Shown here piece after piece: positions 53,606 through 63,281 of a DNA stretch of 64,000 nt. The stretch's first letter is position 1. The number at the start of each line of letters is the position of its first letter. The stretch is from NCBI RefSeq assembly GCF_016758195.1, contig NZ_QYAC01000004.1, positions 92,278-156,277 of the forward strand. The letters run 5' to 3'. This DNA is from Leucobacter chromiireducens subsp. solipictus. GTDB lineage: Bacteria > Actinomycetota > Actinomycetes > Actinomycetales > Microbacteriaceae. Made by a program: the position numbers and the translations under genes. The notes below the pieces were generated by a model. That model did no database searches and was not told the origin of the DNA. It worked only from the letters and a program-made list of their open reading frames with translations.

Positions 53606-54788
53606 CACCGGAATCGTCTCGCTCGGCCTCCGCGAGGTCCGCGTAGTCAATGCTGTCGCTCGTGCGGCTGTTCAGCCAGCCGTCCGGCAGATGCACGCGC
53701 TTCGGCGATCCTGCCCGGCCGCGCTGTCCCTCGGCCCCTTCACCGGGGTACGGGATCGAGCCGTCCATCGTCGCGAAGATCTCGTCCATCTGCTCGAGCG
53801 ACTCGACCGCGGCCAGCGCGCGGCGGGTGTCGCCGCCCACGCCGTAGCCCTTGTAGTACCAGGCGACGTGCTTGCGAATGTCGCGGCAGGCGCGATCCTC
53901 CTCGCCGTCGAAGAACTCGATGAGCAGTTCGGTGTGGCGTCGCATGGCGGCCATCACGAAGCCCAGCGGCGGGCGCGCGATGGCGGCCTCGGCCTCGGCG
54001 GCGCTGATCTCTCCCGCCTCAGCCCGAAATGCCGCGGCAAGGTCCCCGAACAGCCACGGCCGCCCCAGGCACCCGCGACCCACCACGACGCCGTCGCAGC
54101 CGGTCTCCCGCATCATCCGGATCGCGTCGTCCGCGGCCCAGATGTCGCCGTTGCCGAGGATCGGCACGCTCGTGATCGTCTCTTTGAGCGTCGCGATCGC
54201 GGACCAGTCGGCGTGGCCGGAGTAGAACTCGTTGGCGGTGCGCCCGTGCAGGGCGATCGCCGCGACGCCCGCGTCCTCGGCGGCGCGCGCCGCGTCCAGG
54301 TATGTGAGGTGGTCCGCGTCGATGCCCTTGCGCATCTTGATCGTGAGCGGGATGTCCCCGGCGGCGCGCACGGCGCCCGAGACGATCGCCTCAAACAGGT
54401 CGCTCTTCCAGGGCAGCGCGGATCCGCCACCCTTGCGGGTCACCTTCGGGACCGGGCAACCGAAGTTCAGGTCGATGTGGTCGGCCAGGTCCTCGTCCAC
54501 CAGGAACTTCACGGCCTCGGACACCGTCTTCGGGTCGACGCCGTACAGCTGGATCGAGCGCGGCGTTTCGCTCTCGTGATGCTTGATCAGACGCAGCGAT
54601 GCGGGCGTGCGCTCCACGAGCGCACGGCTCGTGATCATTTCGCTCACGTAGAGCCCCGCACCGTACTCGCGGCACAGGCGACGGAACGCGGTATTCGTAA
54701 TGCCCGCCATGGGGGCCAACACCACCGGCACGTCGAGCTCGAGGGGCCCGATCCGCAGCCGGGAATCACGGAGAGTCTGGGAAGTCAT
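53601..54788 (-). CDS. dus: tRNA-dihydrouridine synthase
   Basis: FMN-dependent tRNA-dihydrouridine synthase (DusB-like), 395 residues. Signature elements: APMAGITNTAFRRLC for the FMN-binding start of the barrel, LNFGCPVPKVTRKGGG with the catalytic Cys, and HGRTANEFYSGHADW. The last about 60 residues are a low-complexity, acidic extension. ATG with GGGAGG about 2-6 nt upstream. It begins a dus-dgt-dnaG run, 29 bp from uppS. Confidence 0.95.
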   Translation of the reverse strand: MTSQTLRDSRLRIGPLELDVPVVLAPMAGITNTAFRRLCREYGAGLYVSEMITSRALVERTPASLRLIKHHESETPRSIQLYGVDPKTVSEAVKFLVDEDLADHIDLNFGCPVPKVTRKGGGSALPWKSDLFEAIVSGAVRAAGDIPLTIKMRKGIDADHLTYLDAARAAEDAGVAAIALHGRTANEFYSGHADWSAIATLKETITSVPILGNGDIWAADDAIRMMRETGCDGVVVGRGCLGRPWLFGDLAAAFRAEAGEISAAEAEAAIARPPLGFVMAAMRRHTELLIEFFDGEEDRACRDIRKHVAWYYKGYGVGGDTRRALAAVESLEQMDEIFATMDGSIPYPGEGAEGQRGRAGSPKRVHLPDGWLNSRTSDSIDYADLAEAERDDSGG

Positions 54789-54817
54789 ATCCTCCCTATT
54801 CTCTCATGCGGCGATGA

Positions 54818-55612
54818 CTACTGCGCGGCACCCGGGGTGGGCGCGTCTGTGGCCCCGCCGAATCGGCGGTCGCGATCGTGATACACCTGGATGGCGCGCC
54901 ACAGTTCCTGCCTGCTGAAGTCCGGCCACAGGGTGTCCAGAAACACCATCTCCGAGTACGCGGACTGCCACAGCATGAAGTTGCTCGTGCGCTGCTCGCC
55001 CGAACTGCGGAGAAACAGATCGACGTCCGGCAGCTCCGGGACGTAGAGGTGACGCTCGATCGTTCGCTCGGTGATCCCCATGGGCGTCAGCCGGCCCGAC
55101 TCGATATCCGCCGCGATCGCGCGCACCGCGTCGACGAGTTCGTTGCGCCCCCCGTAGTTGACGCACATGGTGAGCGTCAGCCCGGTGTTGTTCGCGGTCA
55201 CCCGCTCCGAGGCGCGCAGCTCGTGAATCACGGAGCCCCACAGTTTCGGCTTTCGCCCCGCCCAACGCATGCGGACGTTCCAGGCGTGCAGCTGCGCCCG
55301 GCGGCGGCGCAGGACGTCGCGATTGAACCCCATAAGGAAGCGCACCTCGTCGGGCGAGCGGCGCCAGTTCTCCGTGGAGAACGCGTACACCGACAGATGG
55401 CTCACCCCCGCCTGGATGGCACCGGCAACCACGTCGAGCAGCGCCTGTTCCCCCGCCCGATGGCCCTCCACACGGGTGAGCCCGCGCTGGTTCGCCCAGC
55501 GACCGTTCCCGTCCATGACGATCGCCACGTGCTTCGGCACGGGACCCGCAAACCGGGGCGGGGCTTCGCCCGTCCAGTCGACCGGAACGAGAGTATCGGG
55601 GGCAACACGCAT
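54818..55612 (-). CDS. uppS: Isoprenyl transferase (undecaprenyl diphosphate synthase)
   Basis: Cis-prenyltransferase, 264 residues, making the polyprenyl diphosphate carrier for cell-wall synthesis. Catalytic Asp34 lies in [31 protein letters not shown] and the C-terminal [15 protein letters not shown] are signatures. ATG at 55612. A -10-like TAGACT ends 7 nt upstream, inside the end of recO, and there is no clear ribosome site, so this may be a leaderless transcript. Adjacent to recO, as in most actinobacteria. Confidence 0.96.
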   Translation of the reverse strand: MRVAPDTLVPVDWTGEAPPRFAGPVPKHVAIVMDGNGRWANQRGLTRVEGHRAGEQALLDVVAGAIQAGVSHLSVYAFSTENWRRSPDEVRFLMGFNRDVLRRRRAQLHAWNVRMRWAGRKPKLWGSVIHELRASERVTANNTGLTLTMCVNYGGRNELVDAVRAIAADIESGRLTPMGITERTIERHLYVPELPDVDLFLRSSGEQRTSNFMLWQSAYSEMVFLDTLWPDFSRQELWRAIQVYHDRDRRFGGATDAPTPGAAQ

Positions 55613-55619
55613 ACCCAGC

Positions 55620-55625
55620 AGTCTA
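55620..55625 (-). promoter_or_regulatory. Candidate leaderless -10 for uppS
   Basis: TAGACT on the minus strand, overlapping the recO stop codon and ending 7 nt before the uppS ATG. No good -35. Confidence 0.35.
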
Positions 55626-56345
55626 AAGCCGCGGGGTGCTGAAGGAGCGCAGGCCGCGTTCGAGGTGCCACTGCGTATAGGCCGCCGCGATCCCCGCCGC
55701 CTGACCCCGCTCACGCTCGGACGCCGCGAGCGCGTCGTCCCAGTCTCCGGCGAGCAGGGCACGCAGCAGCTGCACGCTCCCCGGGTCCAGGCGCGGCGAG
55801 CCGGGCGGGCGGCACGCCTCGCACGTCATGCCACCGAGCTGCACGTTCACGGCGGTGTGGGGGCCGGGCGCGCCGCAGCGCACGCACTCGACCAGTCCCG
55901 GCGTCCACCCGGCGATCGACATGGCGCGCAGGAGGTAGCCGTCACGCACCAGTTCCGCCGGGATCTTTCCGGCGGCCAGCGTGCGCAGCGCGCCGACCAG
56001 CAGCCCATACAGCGCGGGGCTCGGATCGCCCTCGGCGAGGCGCTCCGCGGTCTCCACTATGACGGAGCCCGAGCGATACCGCTCGTAGTCGGCGCTGATG
56101 GCCGGGCCGTACGCCCCGAGCGTTTCGGCCTGGGTGACGGTGTCGAGCGTGCGGCCCTCGAAGCACTGGATGTCCGCGACCATAAACGGTTCAAGCCGCG
56201 CCCCAAACTTCGAGGAGGTCCGCCGCACGCCCTTCGCCACGGCGCGGAGCAGCCCCCGGCCGCGAGTGAGGAAGGTCACGATACGGTCGGCCTCACCCAG
56301 CTTGTGGGTGCGGAGCACCACACCTTGATCGCGATAGAGAGGCAC
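55623..56345 (-). CDS. recO: DNA repair protein RecO
   Basis: RecO, 240 residues, the recombination mediator that loads RecA on SSB-coated gaps. N-terminal OB fold begins [20 protein letters not shown]; the C-terminal half carries the zinc-site cysteines CVRCGAPG and [15 protein letters not shown] start at 56345; GATACT ends 6 nt upstream, suggesting a leaderless transcript. Divergent from the TRIC-like gene, with promoters 50 bp apart. Confidence 0.94.
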   Translation of the reverse strand: MPLYRDQGVVLRTHKLGEADRIVTFLTRGRGLLRAVAKGVRRTSSKFGARLEPFMVADIQCFEGRTLDTVTQAETLGAYGPAISADYERYRSGSVIVETAERLAEGDPSPALYGLLVGALRTLAAGKIPAELVRDGYLLRAMSIAGWTPGLVECVRCGAPGPHTAVNVQLGGMTCEACRPPGSPRLDPGSVQLLRALLAGDWDDALAASERERGQAAGIAAAYTQWHLERGLRSFSTPRL

Positions 56346-56351
56346 CCCTCT

Positions 56352-56390
56352 AGTATCCCGCATCGCGAGCTCCCTGCCGGGTGGGACAAT
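56352..56390. promoter_or_regulatory. Divergent leaderless promoters of recO and the TRIC-like gene
   Basis: Minus strand: GATACT at 56352-56357, ending 6 nt before the recO GTG. Plus strand: GACAAT at 56385-56390, ending 6 nt before the GTG at 56397. The two start codons are only 51 bp apart, so both transcripts must start at or very near the start codons. -35 elements are weak. Confidence 0.45.
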
Positions 56391-56396
56391 GGTGAG

Positions 56397-57308
56397 GTGA
56401 TTGACCAGACGTTCCAGACCCCGCTGCCGCTCGACCTCGTCGCGGTCGGCGTCGGCAGCCTGCAGGGCGCGATGTTCGCGGCCGGGTTCAAACGCATCGA
56501 CCTGCTCGGCGTCGCCATCATCGGCATCGCCTCGGGCATTGGCGGGGGGTTTCTCCGCGACATTCTGCTCGGGGTCACACCGGCCGCGTTCTCGGACAAC
56601 CTCTATCTCGTCGTCGCCACCGGCGCCGCGTTCATCGGCATGCTGCTCCCCCGCCTGCTCCAGAAGGTGGATCCCGTGATCACGGTGCTCGACGCGCTCA
56701 GCATCGGCATGTTCGGCGCGATCGGCACGACCAAGGCGCTCGCAATGGGCATGCCCGTGATCCCCGCGCTGTTCATCGGCACCGTCTCCGCGGTGGGCGG
56801 TGGCGTGCTCCGCGACGTGATGCTGAATATTCCGATCGCGCTCATGCACGTCGGCTCGCTCTACGCGGTCGCGAGCCTCGTGGGGGTGGCGACGCTCGCC
56901 GTGCTCATCGCGCTCGGGGTGCCCGTGCTGATCGCCGGAATCGCGTGCGTGATCGTCACCGCCGTGCTGCGGCTCCTCGCCGTGCGATTCGGCTGGAGCC
57001 TGCCCGAGCAGCGCGCCCTCAGCCGGATCCGGATGCGCCGACAGCGCCAGGTGGAACAGGTGATCGAGGAGGCCCTGCACACCGGCGCAATCACGCTGCC
57101 CATCGATCTCGCGCACCTGGAGGATCTCGGCGAGGACGATGACTTCTCGGCGCGCGAGGCCGACGGCGGCACCGGGGATGCCGGATCCGGCACGACCCAA
57201 GCCGGCGCGGGTGCCCGGCGCAGCCCGGACGTCCAGCCGGATCCGCTCTGGAACATGCGGCCGAACCCGACCGAGGACGCACCCCCGGCCCGGGATCCGG
57301 AGGCCTAG
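56397..57308 (+). CDS. TRIC-family (UPF0126) membrane channel-like protein
   Basis: 303-residue membrane protein of the trimeric intracellular cation channel/UPF0126 (YadS-like) family. Two repeated modules each carry a glycine-rich motif: [17 protein letters not shown] near residue 45 and [17 protein letters not shown] near 130; seven hydrophobic segments in all. The C-terminal about 100 residues are cytosolic and low-complexity. Bacterial members form cation-selective channels in vitro. GTG start with a -10-like GACAAT 6 nt upstream. Its stop overlaps the end of ruvC (convergent). Confidence 0.9.
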   Translation: MIDQTFQTPLPLDLVAVGVGSLQGAMFAAGFKRIDLLGVAIIGIASGIGGGFLRDILLGVTPAAFSDNLYLVVATGAAFIGMLLPRLLQKVDPVITVLDALSIGMFGAIGTTKALAMGMPVIPALFIGTVSAVGGGVLRDVMLNIPIALMHVGSLYAVASLVGVATLAVLIALGVPVLIAGIACVIVTAVLRLLAVRFGWSLPEQRALSRIRMRRQRQVEQVIEEALHTGAITLPIDLAHLEDLGEDDDFSAREADGGTGDAGSGTTQAGAGARRSPDVQPDPLWNMRPNPTEDAPPARDPEA

Positions 57309-57895
57309 CCCCGCGGGCCACTCCGGCGCCGGCCGACCTTTGCCTCGGCTTCGCGCCACGCGCGCTGCGCGGGGGTCTCCCCTGGCGCGGCCGCGGCGCG
57401 CTGGCGATCGGCGCTGCCGCCGCGTCCCAGATGCCACGCGTGCGTGATCGCGAGGGCGAGCGCATCCGCCGCATCCGCGGGCTTCGGCGGGGCCGCCAGG
57501 CCGAGCAGCCGCGTCACCATCGTGGTGACCTGCGCCTTGTCTGCCGAGCCGTAGCCGGTGACCTGGGATTTCACCTCGTTCGGCGTGTACATCGCGACGG
57601 GGATCCCGCGCTCCTCGGCGAGATACATGACTACACCACTGATCTGCGCGACGCCCATGACACTCGCGACGTTCTGCTGCGCGAACACCCGCTCGAGCGC
57701 GATCCCGTCCGGGCGTTCGCCGTCGAGGAGTCGCCGAATGCTGGATCCCAGCTGGTGGAGCCGGGCCGGCAGGGGCGCGCCGGCCGGGCTCCCGAGCACC
57801 TCGACGTGCTGGAACTCGACGCGGCGGCCCGCACCCGCTGTGACAATACCGATGCCACAGCGGGTGAGCCCGGGGTCGATCCCGATGATGCGCAC
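57305..57895 (-). CDS. ruvC: Holliday junction resolvase RuvC
   Basis: RuvC, 196 residues, an RNase H-fold endonuclease that resolves four-way junctions. Acidic active site: Asp7 in [10 protein letters not shown], the Glu in [10 protein letters not shown], and Asp residues in [15 protein letters not shown]. The last about 35 residues are a Lys/Arg-rich tail. GTG start with GGGAC about 5 nt upstream, 23 bp after yebC. Normally ruvA and ruvB follow; here the next gene is convergent and overlaps the ruvC stop by 4 bp. Confidence 0.96.
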   Translation of the reverse strand: MRIIGIDPGLTRCGIGIVTAGAGRRVEFQHVEVLGSPAGAPLPARLHQLGSSIRRLLDGERPDGIALERVFAQQNVASVMGVAQISGVVMYLAEERGIPVAMYTPNEVKSQVTGYGSADKAQVTTMVTRLLGLAAPPKPADAADALALAITHAWHLGRGGSADRQRAAAAPGETPAQRAWREAEAKVGRRRSGPRG

Positions 57896-57918
57896 GTCGC
57901 GTCCCGGTGCTCTCCGGC

Positions 57919-58683
57919 TTACTCGTCGTTCCCGAGCTCTTCCTGAACCTCGGGGCTCAGGTCGAAGTTCGAGTAGACGTTCTGCACGTCGTCGCTATCC
58001 TCGAGGGCGTCGATGAGGCGGAACACCGCGCGAGCCGTGTCCGCGTCGATCTCGATCTTCACGTTCGGCACGAACTCGGCGTCCGCCGAATCGTAGTCGA
58101 TGCCGGCCTCGACGAGCGCGGTGCGGGCCGCGACGAGCTCCGACGGATCCGTGAGCACCTCGAAGGACTCGCCGTTCGGCGTCGGCGTGACCTCCTCCGC
58201 GCCCGCCTCCAGGACGGCCATGAGGACGTCATCCTCGGTCGTGCCGGCGGCCGGAACCGTCAGGACGCCCTTACGGGCGAAGTTGTAGGCGACCGAGCCC
58301 GGGTCCGCGAGGGTGCCGCCGTTCCGGCTCAGGGCGGTCCGCACCTCGGCGGCTGCGCGGTTCTTGTTATCGGTGAGGCACTCGATCATCAGGGCGACGC
58401 CGTTCGGGCCATAGCCTTCGTACATGATCGTCGTGTACTCGACGGCTTCCCCGTCGAGCCCGGCACCGCGCTTGATCGCGCGGTCGATGTTGTCGCCGGG
58501 GACGGAGTTCTTCTTCGCCTTTTGCACGGCATCGACGAGGGCGGGGTTGCCCTGCAGATCGGGGCCGCCGATCCGGGCGGCCACTTCGATGACCTTAATG
58601 TACTTGGCAAAGGCCTTCGCGCGGCGCGAGTCGAGGATTGCCTTCTTGTGCTTCGTGGTCGCCCACTTGGAGTGTCCGGCCAT
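57919..58683 (-). CDS. YebC/PmpR-type regulatory/translation protein
   Basis: YebC/TACO1-family protein, 254 residues. N-terminal signature [16 protein letters not shown] then [12 protein letters not shown]; three-domain fold typical of the family. Members were described as transcription regulators, and more recently YebC proteins were linked to translation of proline-rich stretches. ATG with AAGGAG about 6 nt upstream. Located between the HIT protein and ruvC, the standard place. Confidence 0.94.
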   Translation of the reverse strand: MAGHSKWATTKHKKAILDSRRAKAFAKYIKVIEVAARIGGPDLQGNPALVDAVQKAKKNSVPGDNIDRAIKRGAGLDGEAVEYTTIMYEGYGPNGVALMIECLTDNKNRAAAEVRTALSRNGGTLADPGSVAYNFARKGVLTVPAAGTTEDDVLMAVLEAGAEEVTPTPNGESFEVLTDPSELVAARTALVEAGIDYDSADAEFVPNVKIEIDADTARAVFRLIDALEDSDDVQNVYSNFDLSPEVQEELGNDE

Positions 58684-58770
58684 TGGGGACTCCTTCTCGA
58701 TGAATGTACTGCGGTGAACTTCTGGATGGGTGCGTGTCGTGTCTCCCGACGCGCGGCGCGAGCGCGCTGC

Positions 58771-59328
58771 TTACCGGGGAACGTCCGGGGGGTCGGCCCA
58801 GGCCGTCGCCAGCTTCTCGCGCACCTCTCCGAGGAGCTGCGGCAGCGCCTTCGTCTTCGCGATGATGGGGAAAAAGTTTGCGTCGGAGGCCCACCGGGGC
58901 ACGATGTGCTGGTGCAGGTGCGCGGCAACCCCGGCACCCGCGATCGCGCCCTGGTTCATCCCCAGGTTGAAACCGTCGCAGCCCATCACCTCACGGGCGA
59001 TCCGCATCGCCCGCTGGGTGAGGGCACCGATCTCGGCAACTTCCTCGGGACTTGCCTCGTCGTACCCCGCGATATGCCGGTACGGGCATACGAGCATGTG
59101 ACCGGTGTTATACGGGAACAGGTTCAGGATCACGTAGGCCGTCTCGCCGCGCGCCACGATCAGCGCGTCCTCGTCAGTCTTGGTGGGTGCCTCGCAGAAA
59201 GGGCAATCACGGTGATCCGGCTGGTGGTGGTCCTTCACGTACACCATGCGGTGCGGCACCCACAGACGCTCCATGTCGTCCGGGGTGCCCACCGCGGCGG
59301 TGGTGCCGAGGTCTTCTATGCCGTCCAC
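58771..59328 (-). CDS. HIT-family nucleotide hydrolase/transferase
   Basis: 185-residue HIT-domain protein. The catalytic triad motif HLHQH is at residues 137-141 ([10 protein letters not shown]); CPFC at 42-45 and conserved histidines suggest a zinc site, as in the ATP adenylyltransferase-like (Ap4A phosphorylase) group. The GTG at 59328 overlaps the thrS end by 13 bp; an ATG at codon 19 is a possible alternative. It follows thrS in an apparent thrS-HIT-yebC-ruvC unit. Confidence 0.93.
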   Translation of the reverse strand: MDGIEDLGTTAAVGTPDDMERLWVPHRMVYVKDHHQPDHRDCPFCEAPTKTDEDALIVARGETAYVILNLFPYNTGHMLVCPYRHIAGYDEASPEEVAEIGALTQRAMRIAREVMGCDGFNLGMNQGAIAGAGVAAHLHQHIVPRWASDANFFPIIAKTKALPQLLGEVREKLATAWADPPDVPR

Positions 59329-61283
59329 GCCGTCGACACCTGCTCGTGCGCCGCGATCGCACCGGTGATGCGCTCGATGGCCTCGGCGACCGGCACGCCG
59401 TTCAGCTGGGTGCCATCGCGGAAGCGGAACGACACGGCGTTCGCCGCGCGATCGTCCTCGCCCGCGATGAGCTGGAACGGAACCTTCGCCTTGGTGTGGT
59501 TGCGGATCTTCTTCGGCATCCGGTCATCGCTGTGATCGACCTCGGCGCGCACGCCCTGCGCGCGCAGCTGAGCGATCACCCCGTCGAGGTACTCGCCGTA
59601 CTGCTCAGCGACCGGGATCCCCACGACCTGGGTCGGCGAGAGCCACACGGGGAACGCGCCGGCGTAGTGCTCGAGCAGGATCGCGAAGAACCGCTCCACC
59701 GATCCCAGCAGAGCGCGGTGAATCATCACGGGCTGCTTGCGGGTCCCGTCGGCCGCGGCGTACTCCAGCTCGAACAGCTCGGGCTGGTTGAAGTCCAGCT
59801 GCACCGTCGAGAGCTGCCAGGTGCGGCCGATCGCGTCGCGCGCCTGCACCGAGATCTTCGGGCCGTAGAACGCGGCCCCGCCCGGATCCGCCACGAGCTC
59901 CAGCCCGGACTCCTCGCCCACCTCGCGCAGCGTCTGCTCCGCCTCCGCCCACTGCTCCTCGGTTCCGACCGACTTCTCGGGATCGCGGGTCGAAAGCTCC
60001 AGGTAGAAGTCATTCAGGCCGTAGGCGCGCAGCGTCTCGAACACGAACTCGAGCTGCGTCTTGATCTCACCCTTGACCTGCTCGTCGGTGACGTAGATGT
60101 GCGCGTCGTCCTGCGTCAGCCCGCGCACGCGCGTCAGGCCGGAGAGCGTGCCGCTCTTCTCGTAGCGGTACACCGTGCCGAACTCGGCGAGGCGCAGCGG
60201 CAGCTCGCGGTAGCTGCGCGAGCGGGAGCGGAAGATCAGGTTGTGGAACGGGCAGTTCATGGGCTTCAGGTAGTAGTCCTGGCCCTGCTTCGTGACGTTG
60301 CCCTCAGCGTCAACGACCTCATCGAGGTGCATGGCCGGGAACATCCCGTCCTTGTACCAGTTGAGGTGCTGGCTCGTCTCGAACAGCGAGCCCTTCGTGA
60401 TGTGCGGGCTGTTCACGACCTCGTAGCCGTTCTTCAGCAGCTCCGAGCGCATGAAGTTCTCGATCTCGTGGCGGATGATGCCGCCACGCGGGTGGAACAC
60501 TGCGAGGCCCGAGCCGATCTCGTCGGGGAAGCTGAACAGGTCCATCTCCACGCCGAGCTTGCGGTGGTCGCGCTTCGCGGCCTCCTCGAGTCGGGTCTGG
60601 TAGGCGCGCAGTTCGTCCTTCGTCGGCCAGGCGGTGCCGTAGATACGCTGCAGCATCGGATTCGCCTCGCTGCCGCGCCAGTACGCACCGGCGCTGCGCA
60701 TGAGCGCCCAGCCGTTGCCGATGACGCGGGTGCTCGGCACGTGCGGGCCGCGGCACAGATCCTTCCAGCAGACCTCACCCGTCTTGGGGTCGACATTGTC
60801 GTAGATCGTGAGCTCGGCACCGCCGACCTCGACGCTCTCGTTGTCGCCGCCCTCCGCCGCGCCGCCCTTGAGCCCAATGAGCTCGAGCTTGTACGGCTCG
60901 TTCGCGAGCTCGGCGCGGGCCTCGTCCTCCGTGACGACGCGGCGCACGAACCGCTGCCCCTGCTTGATGATCTTCTGCATCTCGCTGGAGATCGCCTTGA
61001 GATCCTCGGGCGTGAACGGCTCCGCCGGATCGAAGTCGTAGTAGAAACCGTCAGTGATGGGCGGGCCGATGCCGAGCGTGGTCTCCGGGTTGATGCGCTG
61101 CACCGCCTGCGCGAGCACGTGCGCCGCGGAGTGACGCAGAATGTTCAGCCCGTCCTCGGAGTCGACCGAAACGGGCTCAACCGTGTCCGTTTCCGTGACC
61201 TCCGTTGCCAGGTCGCGGAGCTCGCCATTGAGTCGCATTGCGACGATCGAGCGATCGGTAAACAGGGAGAAGCCATCGGCCAC
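59316..61283 (-). CDS. thrS: Threonyl-tRNA synthetase
   Basis: Class II threonyl-tRNA synthetase, 655 residues. The editing domain begins after [15 protein letters not shown] near residue 50, and the catalytic core shows [17 protein letters not shown], followed by [19 protein letters not shown]; the anticodon-binding domain is at the C-terminus. The N-terminal TGS region is short. GTG start with AAGGAG about 9 nt upstream. First gene of the unit that ends at ruvC; tRNA-Val(CAC) lies upstream of it, on the same strand. Confidence 0.97.
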   Translation of the reverse strand: MADGFSLFTDRSIVAMRLNGELRDLATEVTETDTVEPVSVDSEDGLNILRHSAAHVLAQAVQRINPETTLGIGPPITDGFYYDFDPAEPFTPEDLKAISSEMQKIIKQGQRFVRRVVTEDEARAELANEPYKLELIGLKGGAAEGGDNESVEVGGAELTIYDNVDPKTGEVCWKDLCRGPHVPSTRVIGNGWALMRSAGAYWRGSEANPMLQRIYGTAWPTKDELRAYQTRLEEAAKRDHRKLGVEMDLFSFPDEIGSGLAVFHPRGGIIRHEIENFMRSELLKNGYEVVNSPHITKGSLFETSQHLNWYKDGMFPAMHLDEVVDAEGNVTKQGQDYYLKPMNCPFHNLIFRSRSRSYRELPLRLAEFGTVYRYEKSGTLSGLTRVRGLTQDDAHIYVTDEQVKGEIKTQLEFVFETLRAYGLNDFYLELSTRDPEKSVGTEEQWAEAEQTLREVGEESGLELVADPGGAAFYGPKISVQARDAIGRTWQLSTVQLDFNQPELFELEYAAADGTRKQPVMIHRALLGSVERFFAILLEHYAGAFPVWLSPTQVVGIPVAEQYGEYLDGVIAQLRAQGVRAEVDHSDDRMPKKIRNHTKAKVPFQLIAGEDDRAANAVSFRFRDGTQLNGVPVAEAIERITGAIAAHEQVSTAWTA

Positions 61284-61420
61284 AGGGGCACACTCCTTCA
61301 GTACGGTGACACGGACCCCGCAATTCTATCGCGGACAACCCTCGCGGGGGCGCATCGCGCGCCACGGCCGCCGCGACCGATCGGCGAGAACGCAATTTCG
61401 CGCGTTCTCCCGGGAAATGA

Positions 61421-61449
61421 CGAAAGCCCCGGCGGTGCCGGGGCTTTCG
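61421..61449 (-). terminator. Terminator after tRNA-Val (CAC)
   Basis: Perfect 13-bp stem, CGAAAGCCCCGGC with GCCGGGGCTTTCG, and a 3-nt loop, immediately beyond the tRNA-Val 3' end on the minus strand. Confidence 0.85.
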
Positions 61450-61452
61450 TGC

Positions 61453-61528
61453 TGGTGGGCGATACCAGACTCGAACTGATGACCTCTTCCGTGTGAAGGA
61501 AGCGCGCTACCAACTGCGCCAATCGCCC
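61453..61528 (-). tRNA. tRNA-Val (CAC)
   Basis: Minus-strand cloverleaf: acceptor GGGCGAT/ATCGCCC, anticodon arm CTTCC-TTCACAC-GGAAG with anticodon CAC, T-arm TCAGTTCGAGTCTGG, encoded CCA (61453-61455). Its anticodon stem equals that of the tRNA-Val(GAC) copies at the right edge. Confidence 0.95.
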
Positions 61529-61634
61529 GTTTCGCTGCTCGTTTCCGTGCTGCGCCAACCTGATCGATAGTACACGGATTGCCACCACCGCGTCACCAGG
61601 GCCACGTATTCCGCGATTTCATGCGCCAGTGCCG

Positions 61635-62654
61635 CTACTCTGTCGGGCGTGTCGTCACCGGGGCCAAGTCGCTGTTGAGATGCTGGTCGAGCGCCGAACT
61701 CACCTCGCTGAGCGCCGAGAGCTGATCCCGGAGTGCGTTGTACCGATCAATGTCGCCCTGCAGTTCGGTGAGGGTGAGCTCCAACTCCGCACGCCGCCAC
61801 TCCAGGTCTCCCCGCACCTGCTCGAAGGCGGCGGGCGCATCCGAGAACTCGAACCGCTCGTTCCGAGCACTGAAGTCGGCGGCGTCGGCATTGAACTGCT
61901 CCACGGCGGCCCCGTACTCCACCTTCCGGCGCTCCACGTCCTCGCGCAGTACCGTCATCTCGGCCTGGATCTCGTCTGCCTGCCGCTGCAGGTCAACAAA
62001 CACCGCGTGGTAGCGCGCAAACGTATCAACGATCGCGCCGCGATCCCGGAACCACCGCGCATAGTGGGCTTCGAGATCATCCGAGAGCTCACGCACCTCC
62101 GTTCCCAGCACCGAGTGCAGCTCGTTCGCGAACGCGCTGTCCGAAAGGTGCTCGTAGACCGACATCCGTTCTCGCAGCTCAGCGTCATCAACGCTCAGGC
62201 GCTCGTACTCTTGGCGCAGCTTCGCCGTCAGGGCCGCCCGATCCCCCTCCCCCAGGCGGGCAAAGGTCGCGTGCAGCAGTTCGTGCGCCGCGGTCACCTC
62301 GACGATCCCTGCCACACGCTCATCCGTCACGTCATACAGGTGGATCCGGTCCTGCGTGAAACAGCCGAGCACGTGCCCCTGTTCGGAGTGGTCTACGCCG
62401 GCGCACTGCGCGTTGAAGTGCTGGCTCCCATCCACGGTCGGATGCGTCGCCAGGAATATGCGCTCCCCCGCCTCCGTGAGACGGAGGTCGTGCGACACCT
62501 CGGACACGCGCACGCTCGGATCGAAGGCGACCGCCGCGAAGTGATCCTTGATCTCCTGACGAAAGCTCACCGCCACGCACACCGCGACAACGAGCGCCCC
62601 GAAGAACGCGATCCACAGACCCCGAGCAAGCGCGGAGCGGGCGTTCTTCACCAT
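61635..62654 (-). CDS. Membrane-anchored HExxH protein with coiled coil (putative metalloprotease)
   Basis: 339-residue protein of unknown function. A basic N-terminus is followed by one hydrophobic segment (LWIAFFGALVVAVCVAVSF, residues 13-31), so it is an anchored extracytoplasmic protein. HELLH at residues 124-128 (EVTAAHELLHATFARL) is a candidate zinc-protease motif; Cys84 and Cys98 could form a disulfide. Residues about 225-320 are rich in Glu/Arg/Gln heptads (DLQRQADEIQAEMTVLREDV) and should form a coiled coil. ATG at 62654; TACTGT lies 6 nt upstream, so a leaderless mRNA is possible. No third zinc ligand can be assigned. Confidence 0.75.
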   Translation of the reverse strand: MVKNARSALARGLWIAFFGALVVAVCVAVSFRQEIKDHFAAVAFDPSVRVSEVSHDLRLTEAGERIFLATHPTVDGSQHFNAQCAGVDHSEQGHVLGCFTQDRIHLYDVTDERVAGIVEVTAAHELLHATFARLGEGDRAALTAKLRQEYERLSVDDAELRERMSVYEHLSDSAFANELHSVLGTEVRELSDDLEAHYARWFRDRGAIVDTFARYHAVFVDLQRQADEIQAEMTVLREDVERRKVEYGAAVEQFNADAADFSARNERFEFSDAPAAFEQVRGDLEWRRAELELTLTELQGDIDRYNALRDQLSALSEVSSALDQHLNSDLAPVTTRPTE

Positions 62655-62767
62655 GCGTCCACAGTAACCGGCACCACCGACACTCGGGCCAAAAAATCCG
62701 GATCGGCGAGAAAAACGCGGAAAACAGCCGCGCGCCGGCCCGGCACGCCCGGGGACGCCGCGAAAAT

Positions 62768-62797
62768 TTGCGTGGGTTGCCGGGCACCCCCTATAGT
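62768..62797 (+). promoter_or_regulatory. Promoter of tRNA cassette copy 1
   Basis: -35 TTGCGT (62768-62773), 18-bp spacer, -10 TATAGT (62792-62797), about 27 nt before tRNA-Gly. The same promoter precedes copy 2 at 63481-63510, with TTGCGC as -35. Confidence 0.65.
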
Positions 62798-62824
62798 CAT
62801 TCAAGTACACGGCAACGTGAACGT

Positions 62825-62896
62825 GCGGATGTAGCGCAGCGGTAGCGCATCACCTTGCCAAGGTGAGGGTCGCGAGTTCGAATCTCGTCATCCGCT
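62825..62896 (+). tRNA. tRNA-Gly (GCC), copy 1
   Basis: Acceptor GCGGATG/CATCCGC, anticodon arm CACCT-TGCCAAG-GTG with anticodon GCC, T-arm GCGAGTTCGAATCTCGT. CCA not encoded. Confidence 0.97.
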
Positions 62897-62954
62897 CTGG
62901 GAGCTGACTTTACGGTCAACTGCCTAGCAATATGAATAGGTGGCAACACCATAC

Positions 62955-63025
62955 GGTGGCGTGGCCGAGAGGCGAGGCAGCGGCCTGCAAAGCCGTATAC
63001 ACGGGTTCGAATCCCGTCGCCACCT
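62955..63025 (+). tRNA. tRNA-Cys (GCA), copy 1
   Basis: Acceptor GGTGGCG/CGCCACC, anticodon loop CTGCAAA with anticodon GCA, T-arm ACGGGTTCGAATCCCGT. CCA not encoded. Confidence 0.97.
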
Positions 63026-63051
63026 CTCAACAAATGAATAGCCTCATGTAG

Positions 63052-63123
63052 GCGCGATTGGCGCAGCGGTAGCGCGCTTCCCTGACACGGAAGAGGTCAC
63101 TGGTTCGATCCCAGTATCGCGCA
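63052..63123 (+). tRNA. tRNA-Val (GAC), copy 1
   Basis: Acceptor GCGCGAT/ATCGCGC, anticodon arm CTTCC-CTGACAC-GGAAG with anticodon GAC, T-arm ACTGGTTCGATCCCAGT. CCA not encoded. Its 3' 24 nt recur alone at 63225-63248. Confidence 0.97.
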
Positions 63124-63128
63124 CAGAC

Positions 63129-63158
63129 AGGGACTCGGCTTCGCCGGGTCCCTTTTTC
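63129..63158 (+). terminator. Terminator after tRNA-Val, copy 1
   Basis: AGGGAC/GTCCCT stem with an inner GGC-TTC-GCC hairpin, followed by a T-run. Classical intrinsic terminator of the tRNA cassette. Confidence 0.9.
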
Positions 63159-63224
63159 GTTACAGCACGACCAGTGACCTCGCGGCACTCGCGAACGCTG
63201 CGCGTCCGCCCCGAGAGTGCCGCG

Positions 63225-63248
63225 CTGGTTCGATCCCAGTATCGCGCA
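63225..63248 (+). repeat. Isolated 3' fragment of tRNA-Val
   Basis: 24 nt identical to the T-arm and 3' acceptor half of tRNA-Val(GAC) (63100-63123), offset by 125 bp, with no 5' half. It is followed by a different terminator. A further copy lies at 63938-63961. Such 3' tRNA copies are typical attachment-site scars, but simple recombination could also create them. Confidence 0.85.
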
Positions 63249-63253
63249 CTCCC

Positions 63254-63281
63254 AAAGACCCGGCCCAGGCCGGGTCTTTTT
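63254..63281 (+). terminator. Terminator after the tRNA-Val fragment
   Basis: AAAGACCCGGCC pairs with GGCCGGGTCTTT around CA, ending in a T-run. It differs in sequence from the terminator after full-length tRNA-Val. Confidence 0.85.

Larger units (their letters stand above)
62766..63224. repeat. tRNA cassette, copy 1 of a near-identical direct repeat
   Basis: About 460 bp covering promoter, tRNA-Gly(GCC), tRNA-Cys(GCA), tRNA-Val(GAC), terminator and a following about 60-bp segment. It recurs at 63479-63937, exactly 713 bp downstream, with only a couple of visible differences (for example C for T in the -35 region and A for G near the end). Confidence 0.95.
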
